DNA from: Streptococcus suis
GTDB lineage: Bacteria; Bacillota; Bacilli; Lactobacillales; Streptococcaceae
Assembly (NCBI RefSeq): GCF_016743335.1
Contig: NZ_WCJE01000017.1
Coordinates: 1-42,253, forward strand
Direction: 5' to 3'
Length of the DNA: 42,253 nucleotides
Under the pieces are notes generated by a model. The model made no database searches. It saw nothing but the letters and a program-made list of their open reading frames with translations, and was not told the DNA's origin. Shown one piece after another: positions 9,728 through 17,690 of this stretch. Numbering within the stretch: the stretch's first letter is position 1; each line of letters starts with the position of its first letter. Position numbers and translations under genes: made by a program.

Positions 9728-11024
9728 CTTTGCGATAATAAATGTTCTTTGCGACTATTAAACTATGAGGTTTTTCGTATTCTTGATCTAGGTAAGATTG
9801 GTAGGTTCCTGGAGCAATGAAACCGCGCAAGCCTAGGACATCTGTTCCTGCTTGACCGATTACTGAATCAGCCAGAAGAACGCAATTAGTAGATAGGACG
9901 AAATAGGTTTTAAATTTAGACTTTCTAAATTTGAATAATTCCGCATGTATTGCCTCTTTCATTCGATAGGCATACATTTCAATCGGCTGGCCGTCTGCCG
10001 TTTTCGATACTTTTTCAGGACTTGGATTCCAAGGTAGGAGCAGATTATCAATTTCAGCCAATCGAGCCTCAACTGCTTCTTCCTGTTCAGGTGTCAGGCT
10101 TAGCTGATAACCCAACATAGTCATTCCTTCTTGATTACAGAAGTCAATATAGGCTTGGCGCTCTGCTTTGAACAAGACTCCATCACCAATCGCACCACCC
10201 AAACGCTCTGACAGGACATCGTATGAACCAAAACCGTAGACCTGCCCTTTGTAACTCAAATCAACATGGCCAACAGCTCCGAACCCTTCTTCTCCAACGT
10301 GTACAAAGACTTCTAATGCTGGAAGCTCCGCAATTTCTTTGTGGCGGTTATAGATAGATTGAGCCGTTTGTCCCTTATTATCCGCCAAATAATCATTGAC
10401 TTTTTGCAGGGTCATACGAGGAATCAAAGCTGCTAAAAATAAAGGTAGGGGCAAACGGACATGGCGCTTAAGATTTTGTTGCTCAATAGCCTCCTCAAAC
10501 AAGAAACCATCACGCAGATTAGTTAGTCCGTACAAGACCAGATAACCTCCGATGACAATGGTTTGAACAACCAGCTGTGTGCCTGACACAAATAGGGAAG
10601 CTGAACCTAGTAAGGATAACCAAATTCCATCTATTAAATAGCGAATCCGTGGCTGTACCCCATCTTTTCGATATAGGTAAAAAGTAATAAAATTAATGAC
10701 TGCCGCAAAAAGCTGATAAATCCCAACAAAAATAGCCGCGAAATAGAGGGGAATTTGAACAGCTAAGTCGAGACTGGCTAGGATCCCGAAAAGAACAGCC
10801 TTCCCAACTAGCGCAATGACACTTTCACTCGAATTCTTCTTTCTGAAAAATATCATGCTCAATTCATATAAAGCTAAAAAGAATAGACCTGCATGAATGA
10901 ACCGAAGAATCAAACCCGGAAATTGCCAGCCAGCAATTAAAAATCCAATACCAATGAAGACTAAGATTAGACCTTCTCCAACTAATTTTCGACCTGTTAA
11001 TCCTAAATCACTTATTTTTTTCAT
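9717..11024 (-). CDS. Membrane protein: DUF308/HdeD-like half plus C-terminal candidate papain-like domain
   Basis: The 435-aa product has an N-terminal half (~1-185) of about six membrane segments in pairs, like HdeD/DUF308 proteins, followed by a soluble domain (~215-430). The soluble part has GHVDLSYKGQVYGFGSYD and, about 135 residues later, STNCVLLADSVIG. A histidine strand first and an Asn-Cys later is the order seen in circularly permuted NlpC/P60 and DUF4105-type cysteine hydrolases. This is motif-level inference; activity and substrate are unknown. The ATG follows an extended -10 by 6 nt with no ribosome binding site. Confidence 0.7.
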   Translation of the reverse strand: MKKISDLGLTGRKLVGEGLILVFIGIGFLIAGWQFPGLILRFIHAGLFFLALYELSMIFFRKKNSSESVIALVGKAVLFGILASLDLAVQIPLYFAAIFVGIYQLFAAVINFITFYLYRKDGVQPRIRYLIDGIWLSLLGSASLFVSGTQLVVQTIVIGGYLVLYGLTNLRDGFLFEEAIEQQNLKRHVRLPLPLFLAALIPRMTLQKVNDYLADNKGQTAQSIYNRHKEIAELPALEVFVHVGEEGFGAVGHVDLSYKGQVYGFGSYDVLSERLGGAIGDGVLFKAERQAYIDFCNQEGMTMLGYQLSLTPEQEEAVEARLAEIDNLLLPWNPSPEKVSKTADGQPIEMYAYRMKEAIHAELFKFRKSKFKTYFVLSTNCVLLADSVIGQAGTDVLGLRGFIAPGTYQSYLDQEYEKPHSLIVAKNIYYRKEKS

Positions 11025-11030
11025 GAGATG

Positions 11031-11039
11031 ATTATAGCA
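11031..11039 (-). promoter_or_regulatory. Extended -10 promoter, leaderless arrangement
   Basis: On the minus strand TGCTATAAT is followed by six bases (CATCTC) and then the ATG of the gene at 9717-11024. There is no Shine-Dalgarno sequence between, and no clear -35. Confidence 0.55.
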
Positions 11040-11058
11040 TATTTCTAGACTTATGTTT

Positions 11059-11093
11059 GCAAAAAAATCCTAGATGCACTAGGATTTTTTTGC
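11059..11093. terminator. Bidirectional terminator
   Basis: A 14-bp stem GCAAAAAAATCCTA (11059-11072) with TAGGATTTTTTTGC (11080-11093) around a 7-nt loop has T runs on both strands. It lies downstream of the ABC transporter operon on the minus strand. Confidence 0.8.
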
Positions 11094-11169
11094 TTTATAG
11101 CTGTGTTTCTCATATTTCAAATTAGTTCACAATACAAACTATCCGCTTCCGTGTTTTATGGCTCGGGTT

Positions 11170-11460
11170 AGAGGCTGGGCAAAAAGCCCAGCACCACTTC
11201 TTAGAGTTCGTGTCAACATCTCAGCGCAGTGGTTGATTGGCGGATTTGTTCGTGTTTTACACTCCAAATCTGACCATTACGACTGATGCGAACAGAGTTC
11301 GCTTCATTTCCAACCTCCAACAGTCACTACTCTGACTGTTGGAGCTATGCGGGGGTGGGAGTGAAACAGTCTGGGAATAGACTGTTTCAGCTCAACAACT
11401 AGAAATATGGACTTGTTGACGAACTCTTTTTAGACCAGTCGAGTTCTTTCCCGCTCCCTA
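11170..11460 (-). repeat. Long intergenic repeat, family A (copy 2)
   Basis: This is the inverted partner of 5335-5679. It starts AGAGGCTGGGCAAAAAGCCC and ends with the complement of AGGGAGCGGGAAAG. It lacks the ~55-bp hairpin block of copy 1 and has a self-complementary left end. Its last bases form the stop codon (TAG, minus strand, 11458-11460) of the ABC permease gene. The 11025-11457 gap holds only this repeat, the terminator and the promoter noted separately. Confidence 0.85.
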
Positions 11461-14400
11461 ATCAACTGACTTCAAGGCCTCCAGCATATCCACCTTTCTC
11501 AGATGGTGATTGACATACCAACCAAGAGCAGCCAAAATTCCACTAATGGCTAAGATAGGAATGAGATAGACTTCTAGTCCGACAGATGGATTGAAGCGGA
11601 TACTGTCCGAGCCAATCATGGCAAGAAGGAGCTTGTGGAGATAAATACCGCCAACCAGTCCAACCAACATACCAATCAGCGAAAGGGCAATGGTTTCACG
11701 ATAGATGTACATGGTCACCTCTTTATTGTGGAAGCCCAGTACCTTGATAGTGGATAATTCACGAATCCGTTCGGACATATTGATAATTGTAAGGTTGTAA
11801 AGAATAACCAAGCCAAGCAAGATGGATAGAATGACTAGAATGGTCATGATGGTCTGAAGCGAGCCCGCAATCGTGGTAAGCATGTCTATAAGAGAAGTAT
11901 TTTGAACCAAACTTCTGACTGCTGGCATCGCTAGGAGTTGACTTGCAAGAGTCTGAATATGCCCCAACTGACTGTCTTTCAACTGAACCAGATAGGCATT
12001 GGCAGTCTTCTGCTTGCCGGTCACTTGTTCGTAGTAGCTATCTGTCATATAGATAAAATGCCCTGCGTACATATCAGCCACAGCCTCTACCCTGACTGAA
12101 ACTTCCTTATCTTCCAAGGTCAGTGATAACTTATCACCAACAGAGACCCCGTAGATTTGCGCCAATTTTTCTGTGAGAACAATCCCCCTGTCACTCAGCT
12201 GGATAGCTTTACCAGAAGAATTTTCAAGACTGACTAGATTTCCAAAATCCCGACGGTCTGAAATGTAGAGACTAATCGATAAATTCTTTCTCTGACCGTT
12301 TTCTTCCACCGTTTGATGGAGCTGTTCAAAAGCCACTGGCAAGGATTGCCGAACCTGATCTGACTGAAGAAAATGTGTTAACTTATCCAACTCTTCCTCA
12401 GTAGCTCTGCTATTTTCCACCACCAACATATCATAATGGATCAGCTTCCCAAACTGTCGTTGGACAACTCCTGAAATAGAGGAACGGATACCCAGTCCTC
12501 CAAAAAGAAGGGCGACGGTCCCTGCTACTCCAAAGATGGTCATAAGCATACGAAGCTTGTAGCGGAAGATATTGCGGGCTGTCACCTTGTGGGTGAAGCT
12601 CAGGCGGGACCAGATAGCTGGCCATTTTTCTAGCCAAATGCTGGAGCCTGTAACCGGTGGCTTAGGTAAAAGTAGCTGAGCAGGTTTTTCTGTCAGCTCC
12701 CGACGAGCCACCAAGTAAGCTGGCAGGACCGAGGAAGCCAAAGACAGAAGCAAGGCTAAACCTGTCCAAAGGGGATAAAAATGAAGTTTAGCTGGTCCAA
12801 TCACGGTTGTCTGCGTAATAATGTCGGAAATAAGTGGAGACAAGAGGAGATTACCTGCTATTATACCGACTATTGTTCCTACCAGACCTGCCGCTAAACC
12901 ATAGAGAATGAACTTAGCCATAATCTGTCTATTCGTATAACCAACGGCCTTGAGGATACCTGACTGTGTTCGCTCTTCATCGACAAAACGGGCCATGGTG
13001 GTAAAAGTCACTAGAGCTGCGACAAGGTAGAGAACAACTGGGAAGACATTGCCCACTGCAGCAATAGACCTAGTCGCATTGCTATAGGTAGTATAGCCAT
13101 CCCCACCTGGTAGGCTTGATCGAGTATAGACCTGATAGGGCGCTTTTTCCAGCTTACTTAAGTCGGATTTAGCCTGAGCAATCTCAGTTTGAGCTTGGCT
13201 AATTTCTTGATCGGCCGTGGCTTTCTTATCAGAAAATTGGGATTGAGCTTGACTTAACTCTTTATCAGCCTCCTCCAAACGGAGTTCTTCCTGACGGAGC
13301 AGTTGATTTGAAGACTCTAACTGACTCAGTCCCCATTCATAGTCTTCTACTCCTTTATTGTAGGCTACAATGCCTTGTTCATACTGACTCAAACCTGCTT
13401 GATAACGGGCCAAACCTGCCTGATAGTCTTGATTCCAAGTTTGGTACTGGGCTAGATTGCTATTGTATTCATTTTGTTTGGTTTGATAGTAATCATAACC
13501 TTGTAAATAGGCTTGGTTGGCCTGCTCATGTGCAGATTCCATTTGGTCTAATCGGCTTTTCTCAACATCCAAACCTTCCTGTCTAGCCAATAAGTCAGGA
13601 TAGTCTGAGAGGGTTTGGCCTTCTTGCAAGTGATTGGCAATTTCAAGGTCTAACTCTTTCTGAGCTTGAAACCAACTAGCTCGCCCTGTGGAAATCTGAG
13701 ATGCGGTCTGACTCAGTTGGGCATTTTGGGAATCCAGTTGCTGTTTGGCACTTTCCAAGCGTTGAGCAGTTTCAAGTAGTCCCTCGTGACTTACATCCAA
13801 AAAAGATTTGCTTTGGTCTAGTTTATCCTTCTGGCTGTCCAACTCTTTTTTACTTTCATCCAATTGAAACTTGGTTTGCAACAATTGAGCAAGGACGGTC
13901 CGCAATTCCATTTCCGACTGAACTAGTTTGGCCCTACCACGCGCAAATTCACTGCGACCACTTGCGAGCTGGTCTTTCCCAGATGCCAATTCTCCTGCTG
14001 CTTGATCCAGCTGAGATTGAGCTTGGCCTATCTCTGCTTCTCCCTTATCAATTTCCGTTTGCCCTTCTGCTTGAATGGTTTCCAACCGCTGTTCATCATT
14101 ATCTGCTAATAACTTTTCGAGGTCTTCTTGGTGTTGGTCCAGTTTCTCTTGATAGGCCTGACTGTAATATGGTAAATCAACCAAATCATCATAGCGAATA
14201 CGGGCAATAGTGTAAACTTCTGATTTGAAGGTATCCTGACTAACAAGGCCATAGCCACCTAACTGCCCATCACCACTTGCAGCCATGCCCATGGTTTCAT
14301 TGTCCCAAATTTCTGCTGATGCGACAAAGCCCACAAGAGTAAAACTCGTCTGTGTCAAGATTTTTCCATCCTTATCAGACTCCATCACTTGAACAGTATC

Positions 14401-14823
14401 GTCCAATTTGTACCGATTTTTGAAAGAAGCTGATAGGGCTATTTGCCCCTTTTGACTGGGCATTTCCCCTTCTACTAGCTTATAGGTCGATAGGGTCTTG
14501 GGAGCTGAAAACAGCCGAATTGCAGTCTGGCCTTCATTAGTAACCACATCTTTAAAGTAGCCCGCTTCAAGAGTAGCACCTTCTATCGTTTCTAATTCGT
14601 CAAGGTCAGCTTGACTAAGTCCCAGACCTGAAATTACCGCCAAATCCATCGTTCGATGACTGGCTATATAGGCTTGGGCCGTCTTTTCCATATTGGGAGC
14701 TGTTACTTTCAGACCTGTCAAAGCTAGAGCTCCTAGCATCATCAGGCTAAAAATGGATAAAAAACGTCCCTTGGAAGAAAGCAGAGATTGTCTCATATCC
14801 TTCCAGTAGATTTTCTTTTTCAT
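11458..14823 (-). CDS. ABC transporter permease, FtsX-like, with large extracellular coiled coil
   Basis: The ~1121-aa product has an N-terminal membrane segment (~20-40), a large extracellular region, and two FtsX-type membrane blocks (three segments around 590-700 and three near the C terminus). Residues ~230-560 are dominated by Gln/Leu/Ser/Asp heptads such as QSQLDQAAGELASG, a long coiled coil. Such two-gene MacB-like systems act in peptide export, antimicrobial resistance or envelope work; the substrate is unknown. I chose the ATG at 14823 (GGGTGA just upstream); a GTG at 14835 overlapping the ATPase stop by one base is an alternative. Its TAG stop lies in repeat copy 2. Confidence 0.85.
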   Translation of the reverse strand: MKKKIYWKDMRQSLLSSKGRFLSIFSLMMLGALALTGLKVTAPNMEKTAQAYIASHRTMDLAVISGLGLSQADLDELETIEGATLEAGYFKDVVTNEGQTAIRLFSAPKTLSTYKLVEGEMPSQKGQIALSASFKNRYKLDDTVQVMESDKDGKILTQTSFTLVGFVASAEIWDNETMGMAASGDGQLGGYGLVSQDTFKSEVYTIARIRYDDLVDLPYYSQAYQEKLDQHQEDLEKLLADNDEQRLETIQAEGQTEIDKGEAEIGQAQSQLDQAAGELASGKDQLASGRSEFARGRAKLVQSEMELRTVLAQLLQTKFQLDESKKELDSQKDKLDQSKSFLDVSHEGLLETAQRLESAKQQLDSQNAQLSQTASQISTGRASWFQAQKELDLEIANHLQEGQTLSDYPDLLARQEGLDVEKSRLDQMESAHEQANQAYLQGYDYYQTKQNEYNSNLAQYQTWNQDYQAGLARYQAGLSQYEQGIVAYNKGVEDYEWGLSQLESSNQLLRQEELRLEEADKELSQAQSQFSDKKATADQEISQAQTEIAQAKSDLSKLEKAPYQVYTRSSLPGGDGYTTYSNATRSIAAVGNVFPVVLYLVAALVTFTTMARFVDEERTQSGILKAVGYTNRQIMAKFILYGLAAGLVGTIVGIIAGNLLLSPLISDIITQTTVIGPAKLHFYPLWTGLALLLSLASSVLPAYLVARRELTEKPAQLLLPKPPVTGSSIWLEKWPAIWSRLSFTHKVTARNIFRYKLRMLMTIFGVAGTVALLFGGLGIRSSISGVVQRQFGKLIHYDMLVVENSRATEEELDKLTHFLQSDQVRQSLPVAFEQLHQTVEENGQRKNLSISLYISDRRDFGNLVSLENSSGKAIQLSDRGIVLTEKLAQIYGVSVGDKLSLTLEDKEVSVRVEAVADMYAGHFIYMTDSYYEQVTGKQKTANAYLVQLKDSQLGHIQTLASQLLAMPAVRSLVQNTSLIDMLTTIAGSLQTIMTILVILSILLGLVILYNLTIINMSERIRELSTIKVLGFHNKEVTMYIYRETIALSLIGMLVGLVGGIYLHKLLLAMIGSDSIRFNPSVGLEVYLIPILAISGILAALGWYVNHHLRKVDMLEALKSVD

Positions 14824-14834
14824 AGTTTCACCCA

Positions 14835-15536
14835 CTAATATTCTAGACTAGCAATGTCCTGCGGATCTGCATTCATCTCTACCGAATGCACTCGGGCATC
14901 CCGCATCCGAATGACCCTGTCTGCAATAGGGGCCAGTGAGCTATTGTGGGTCACGATAATCACCGTAGCTCCTCGCTTGCGGGACATATTTTGCAGGATT
15001 TGCAAGACCTGCTTACCTGTTTGGTAATCCAGAGCGCCAGTTGGTTCATCGCAAAGTAAAATTTTAGGCTTTTTGGCAACGGCACGGGCAATGGCCACAC
15101 GTTGCTGCTCACCACCTGAAAGCTGAGCAGGGAAATTATTGATTCGGTGACCGAGTCCAACTTGTTCCAAGACTTCCTCAGCATCCAAGGCATCCTTGAC
15201 AATCTCGGCTGCCAGTTCCACATTTTCCTTGGCGGTCAGATTGGCAACCAAGTTATAAAATTGAAAGACAAAACCTACATCATCTCTACGATAATTGGTC
15301 AGTTCATGACTAGACAGCTTGGCAATGTCCACACCGTCCACCCAGACCTCCCCCTCATCGTTGCTGTCCATGCCTCCCAAGATATTGAGCAGAGTGGATT
15401 TACCCGCACCAGATGAGCCAAGAATGATGACCAGCTCACCCTGTTCAATCTCAAAGGACACGCTGTCATTGGCCACAATGGTCGCATCCCCCATCTGATA
15501 ATATTTCGAAGAATTCTTTACTTGGATATAGGACAT
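14835..15536 (-). CDS. ABC transporter ATP-binding protein (MacB/LolD type)
   Basis: The 233-aa protein is a complete ATPase: Walker A GSSGAGKS (40-47), Q-loop VFQFYNLV, signature LSGGEQQR, Walker [11 protein letters not shown]-loop ALD and H-loop VTHN. It should power the permease encoded immediately downstream, with which it overlaps or nearly overlaps. GCGAGGTG precedes the ATG at 15536; a longer frame of 17 codons upstream has no such site and was rejected. The promoter side of the gene runs into repeat copy 3. Confidence 0.92.
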   Translation of the reverse strand: MSYIQVKNSSKYYQMGDATIVANDSVSFEIEQGELVIILGSSGAGKSTLLNILGGMDSNDEGEVWVDGVDIAKLSSHELTNYRRDDVGFVFQFYNLVANLTAKENVELAAEIVKDALDAEEVLEQVGLGHRINNFPAQLSGGEQQRVAIARAVAKKPKILLCDEPTGALDYQTGKQVLQILQNMSRKRGATVIIVTHNSSLAPIADRVIRMRDARVHSVEMNADPQDIASLEY

Positions 15537-15573
15537 GGTACACCTCGCTTTTCTTAGTAATATTATAACATAA

Positions 15574-15752
15574 AGAGGCTGGGACAAAAGTCCTGGCCTC
15601 CTTAGTTTTTTTCAATAGTTAAACTTGACGCAGTGGTTGAGTGGGCTCTAATTAGCTGATTTTATCAGCTTTTACAGCCCTACTCAACTGTGCGGGGGTG
15701 GGCTAACGACTCATCGAACCCTGCGGGTTACCGATTTTTGTCCCACTCCCTT
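15574..15752 (+). repeat. Short intergenic repeat of family A (copy 3)
   Basis: A ~180-bp element has the same kind of ends (AGAGGCTGGGACAAAAG on the left, TTTTTGTCCCACTCCC on the right), here as clear terminal inverted repeats. It shares the internal blocks GACGCAGTGGTTGA and TGCGGGGGTGGG with the other copies but lacks their middle part. It separates the ABC transporter operon from the 111-aa gene. Confidence 0.75.
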
Positions 15753-15760
15753 AACATCTA

Positions 15761-16096
15761 TTATACTTGGGCAATGGCAGAGCCACCATAGAGTTTGAGT
15801 TCTTCTCTGATCGTTTGGTAGTAATAGCGATCGAAGGCCTGCCAAGCCTGCCTGCTAGTCTCACTCAACCGCAGGTCGCCCAGTCCAACTAGAAAACTGG
15901 TCGAACGATAAAATTTCTCAATCGCAATCAGTTCTGTATTGGTGACCATTTTAGCCTCCGACAATATGCGTGTCGTCTCTGTCAGATTATGTTGCAATCG
16001 CTGCTCATCAGCTGTCCCCCGCTTATCTGCTTGAAAGGCCTGATTCAAGTCTTGAATGAGGGCCAAAACGTCTTGAATAATCTGTGTCTTTTCCAT
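15761..16096 (-). CDS. Small helical protein of unknown function
   Basis: The 111-aa product has no signal peptide or membrane segment and should be mostly alpha-helical, with a Gln/Glu-rich N-terminal half. GGAGGG lies 6 nt before the ATG, so translation is likely. Its size, helix content and position next to a candidate bacteriocin-type cluster recall four-helix immunity proteins (enterocin A immunity family), but I see no convincing motif and do not assign it. It lies 63 bp downstream of the 42-codon peptide gene on the same strand and could share its transcript. Confidence 0.55.
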   Translation of the reverse strand: MEKTQIIQDVLALIQDLNQAFQADKRGTADEQRLQHNLTETTRILSEAKMVTNTELIAIEKFYRSTSFLVGLGDLRLSETSRQAWQAFDRYYYQTIREELKLYGGSAIAQV

Positions 16097-16159
16097 AAAA
16101 GACCCTCCTTGTTTTTAATAAATTTAGTATATCAAATTAGACAAAAATATTCAAGTCCC

Positions 16160-16288
16160 TTACTTTTTCATAATATTGATGACCCCAGGATCAAATCCAT
16201 CAGAAGTTCTCGTAACGGTTCGTTTAAGGGGAATGATTACTATTGCAATTGCGAGAAACAGACACACGAATTTAATTATCCGTTTCAT
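16160..16288 (-). CDS. 42-aa candidate pro-signalling peptide (Phr-like)
   Basis: A 43-codon gene starts at an ATG preceded by AAAAAGGAGG, one of the best ribosome binding sites in the window. The product starts MKRIIKFVCLFLAIAIVIIP, a short Sec-type signal, and ends with LKRTVTRTSDGFDPGVIN plus IMKK. It lies 33 bp behind the regulator gene on the same strand. Regulator, then a tiny exported peptide, is the layout of RRNPP quorum-sensing pairs. SDGFDPGV resembles the published pneumococcal PhrA signal SNGLDVGKAD as I recall it. The mature form is unknown. Confidence 0.7.
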   Translation of the reverse strand: MKRIIKFVCLFLAIAIVIIPLKRTVTRTSDGFDPGVINIMKK

Positions 16289-16321
16289 ACATACCTCCTT
16301 TTTAATATAACTAATTTTTCA

Positions 16322-17194
16322 CTATATTTCCTTACCCATTGTTACTAAAAAATTCTTCAATGACAAATATAACTTTGTATTTCCTTGTAACTTGTATAAA
16401 ACTAGTGCCTGCTCATACAGATCTAAAACTTCATCTTCTCTCAATAAGCCTTTGCTGATATTCCCCAACAAACATAGTAAATCTGGCAATAAAAAACTAC
16501 TATTATAAGCATTCAATTGGTTGATCAGCTCTGTCACTTCATCTAAAGCTAAGTTCGTCTGTTTTCGTTTTAGAAGAAATCTAGCATAATTGTAACCAAT
16601 CTTTATATAGGCTTGAAAGTCGGCATTGATTGATAAATCAAGCTTATTCACCTCTGATTTTACATTGCTGATTAACTCCATATATTTGTCATCTTCACCA
16701 ACTTCACCTAGAAAAATAGTGTAACTGTTCAAAAAATCTAAATAAAAATAGTAATGAGGAGCGATAATGGCACTTAGTCTATCAAACTCTTTTGTCGCAA
16801 AATCCCTTTCATTGTATAAGTAAAATTGAACCAAGATAAAAATATAATCTAAATAAGCCTTATCTTCCTCATTCAATAAGTGCCTGCTTTCCACCTCTTT
16901 CACATACAATTGTTCTACAATTTCATAATTTCTGAGAAGCAATTGTTGGGATAAAATAGTTCGTATTTTTCCTATACTATGTCTACTTTCTTGAACAAAT
17001 TCCTCAAAAAAATAATTCATGGTCACACCCAGCCTATTAGACAATAGGAAAAGGATTTCCGATGAGGGAGAAAGGTTGGTATTTTCGATTCTACTAATCA
17101 AACTCTGTTCACAAATATCCTTAGCTAAGGCACTCTGAGTCAGTCCAAGTTCTTTTCTTCGTTGCTTAAAACGACTACCACTTATACTATTCAT
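16322..17194 (-). CDS. XRE-type regulator with TPR-like C terminus (RRNPP family, PlcR/TprA-like)
   Basis: The 290-aa product has an N-terminal helix-turn-helix (residues ~7-60; RFKQRRKELGLTQSALAKD, then SLISRIENTNLSP) and a long all-helical region (~75-290) with repeated helix pairs, as in PlcR, TprA and related peptide-sensing regulators. Such proteins bind re-imported peptides and switch promoters nearby. The ATG at 17194 has GGAG six bases upstream; an in-frame TTG four codons earlier was rejected. The gene is divergent from a secreted-peptide/ABC operon and followed by a candidate signal peptide gene, so both are its probable partners. Confidence 0.85.
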   Translation of the reverse strand: MNSISGSRFKQRRKELGLTQSALAKDICEQSLISRIENTNLSPSSEILFLLSNRLGVTMNYFFEEFVQESRHSIGKIRTILSQQLLLRNYEIVEQLYVKEVESRHLLNEEDKAYLDYIFILVQFYLYNERDFATKEFDRLSAIIAPHYYFYLDFLNSYTIFLGEVGEDDKYMELISNVKSEVNKLDLSINADFQAYIKIGYNYARFLLKRKQTNLALDEVTELINQLNAYNSSFLLPDLLCLLGNISKGLLREDEVLDLYEQALVLYKLQGNTKLYLSLKNFLVTMGKEI

Positions 17195-17220
17195 AACATA
17201 CTCCAAATTTATTTAAGAAT

Positions 17221-17308
17221 ATTATACACTATTTCGAAATGAATTTATTCATTTTTATATTAAAATTTTCATTTTTATATTGACTATATTTAAAAAGATT
17301 AATATAAT
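17221..17308. promoter_or_regulatory. Divergent promoter/operator region of the peptide-ABC locus
   Basis: On the + strand a near-ideal promoter has TTGACT (17280-17285), a 17-bp spacer and TATAAT (17303-17308). Upstream and overlapping its -35 are two exact copies of TTCATTTTTATATT (17248-17261 and 17268-17281), 20 bp apart, i.e. about two helical turns. On the minus strand the regulator gene has TATAAT at 17221-17226 and the perfect palindrome ATTTCGAAAT at 17231-17240 in its spacer, but a poor -35. The layout suggests one regulator controlling both directions. Confidence 0.65.
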
Positions 17309-17353
17309 AGTATACAGAAAAGAGGTTTTCTACAAAAGAATGGAGAATATAAC

Positions 17354-17645
17354 ATAAAAAAGATTGTTTTGTGTTCAGCCTTGCTACTATCTATCATTAG
17401 CCCTATGCTAGTAACAACTACAACTCTATCTGTAAATGCTGAAACCTCGCTAAGAGTTGCAGCAATCCCTCGTTCCTATTACATTAACAGAAAATTTTTT
17501 GTAGTTCGTAATCTAACTCAAACTAGATACTACGCTGAATATCCACACGGTGTAAAGTACGATGGCTCTTTACGCTTAACCGATTATCAAAAAAAACAGT
17601 GACGGTAGTTACTTAGCCTACTATTCAGGTACTATCTCTAGATAA
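17354..17645 (+). pseudogene. Secreted peptide gene with lost start codon and A8 frameshift
   Basis: GGAG (17342-17345) is followed 8 nt later by ATA, then codons for KKIVLCSALLLSIISPML and an A-E signal-peptidase-like site. No ATG, GTG or TTG occurs in frame between the promoter and codon 6, so ATG probably mutated to ATA. The frame ends at 17602 after a run of eight A (17589-17596). Removing one A continues it as NSDGSYLAYYSGTISR to a stop at 17643-17645, for about 96 aa. The mature part is rich in Tyr and Arg; I do not recognise the family. It is the first gene of the ABC operon. Confidence 0.6.
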
Positions 17646-17690
17646 AAATTAAAATCTTCCCCTACAATCTCTTCTCTTTTGGAGGTATCT

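Noticed and set aside
17369..17602. Taking TTG at 17369 as the true start of the secreted peptide
   Set aside because: It would cut off the basic start of the signal peptide and lies too far from the GGAG site; ATA at 17354 has the right spacing.
17354..17645. Lactococcin 972-type bacteriocin
   Set aside because: No tryptophan or other lactococcin 972 hallmarks, and the large associated membrane protein of that system is absent.
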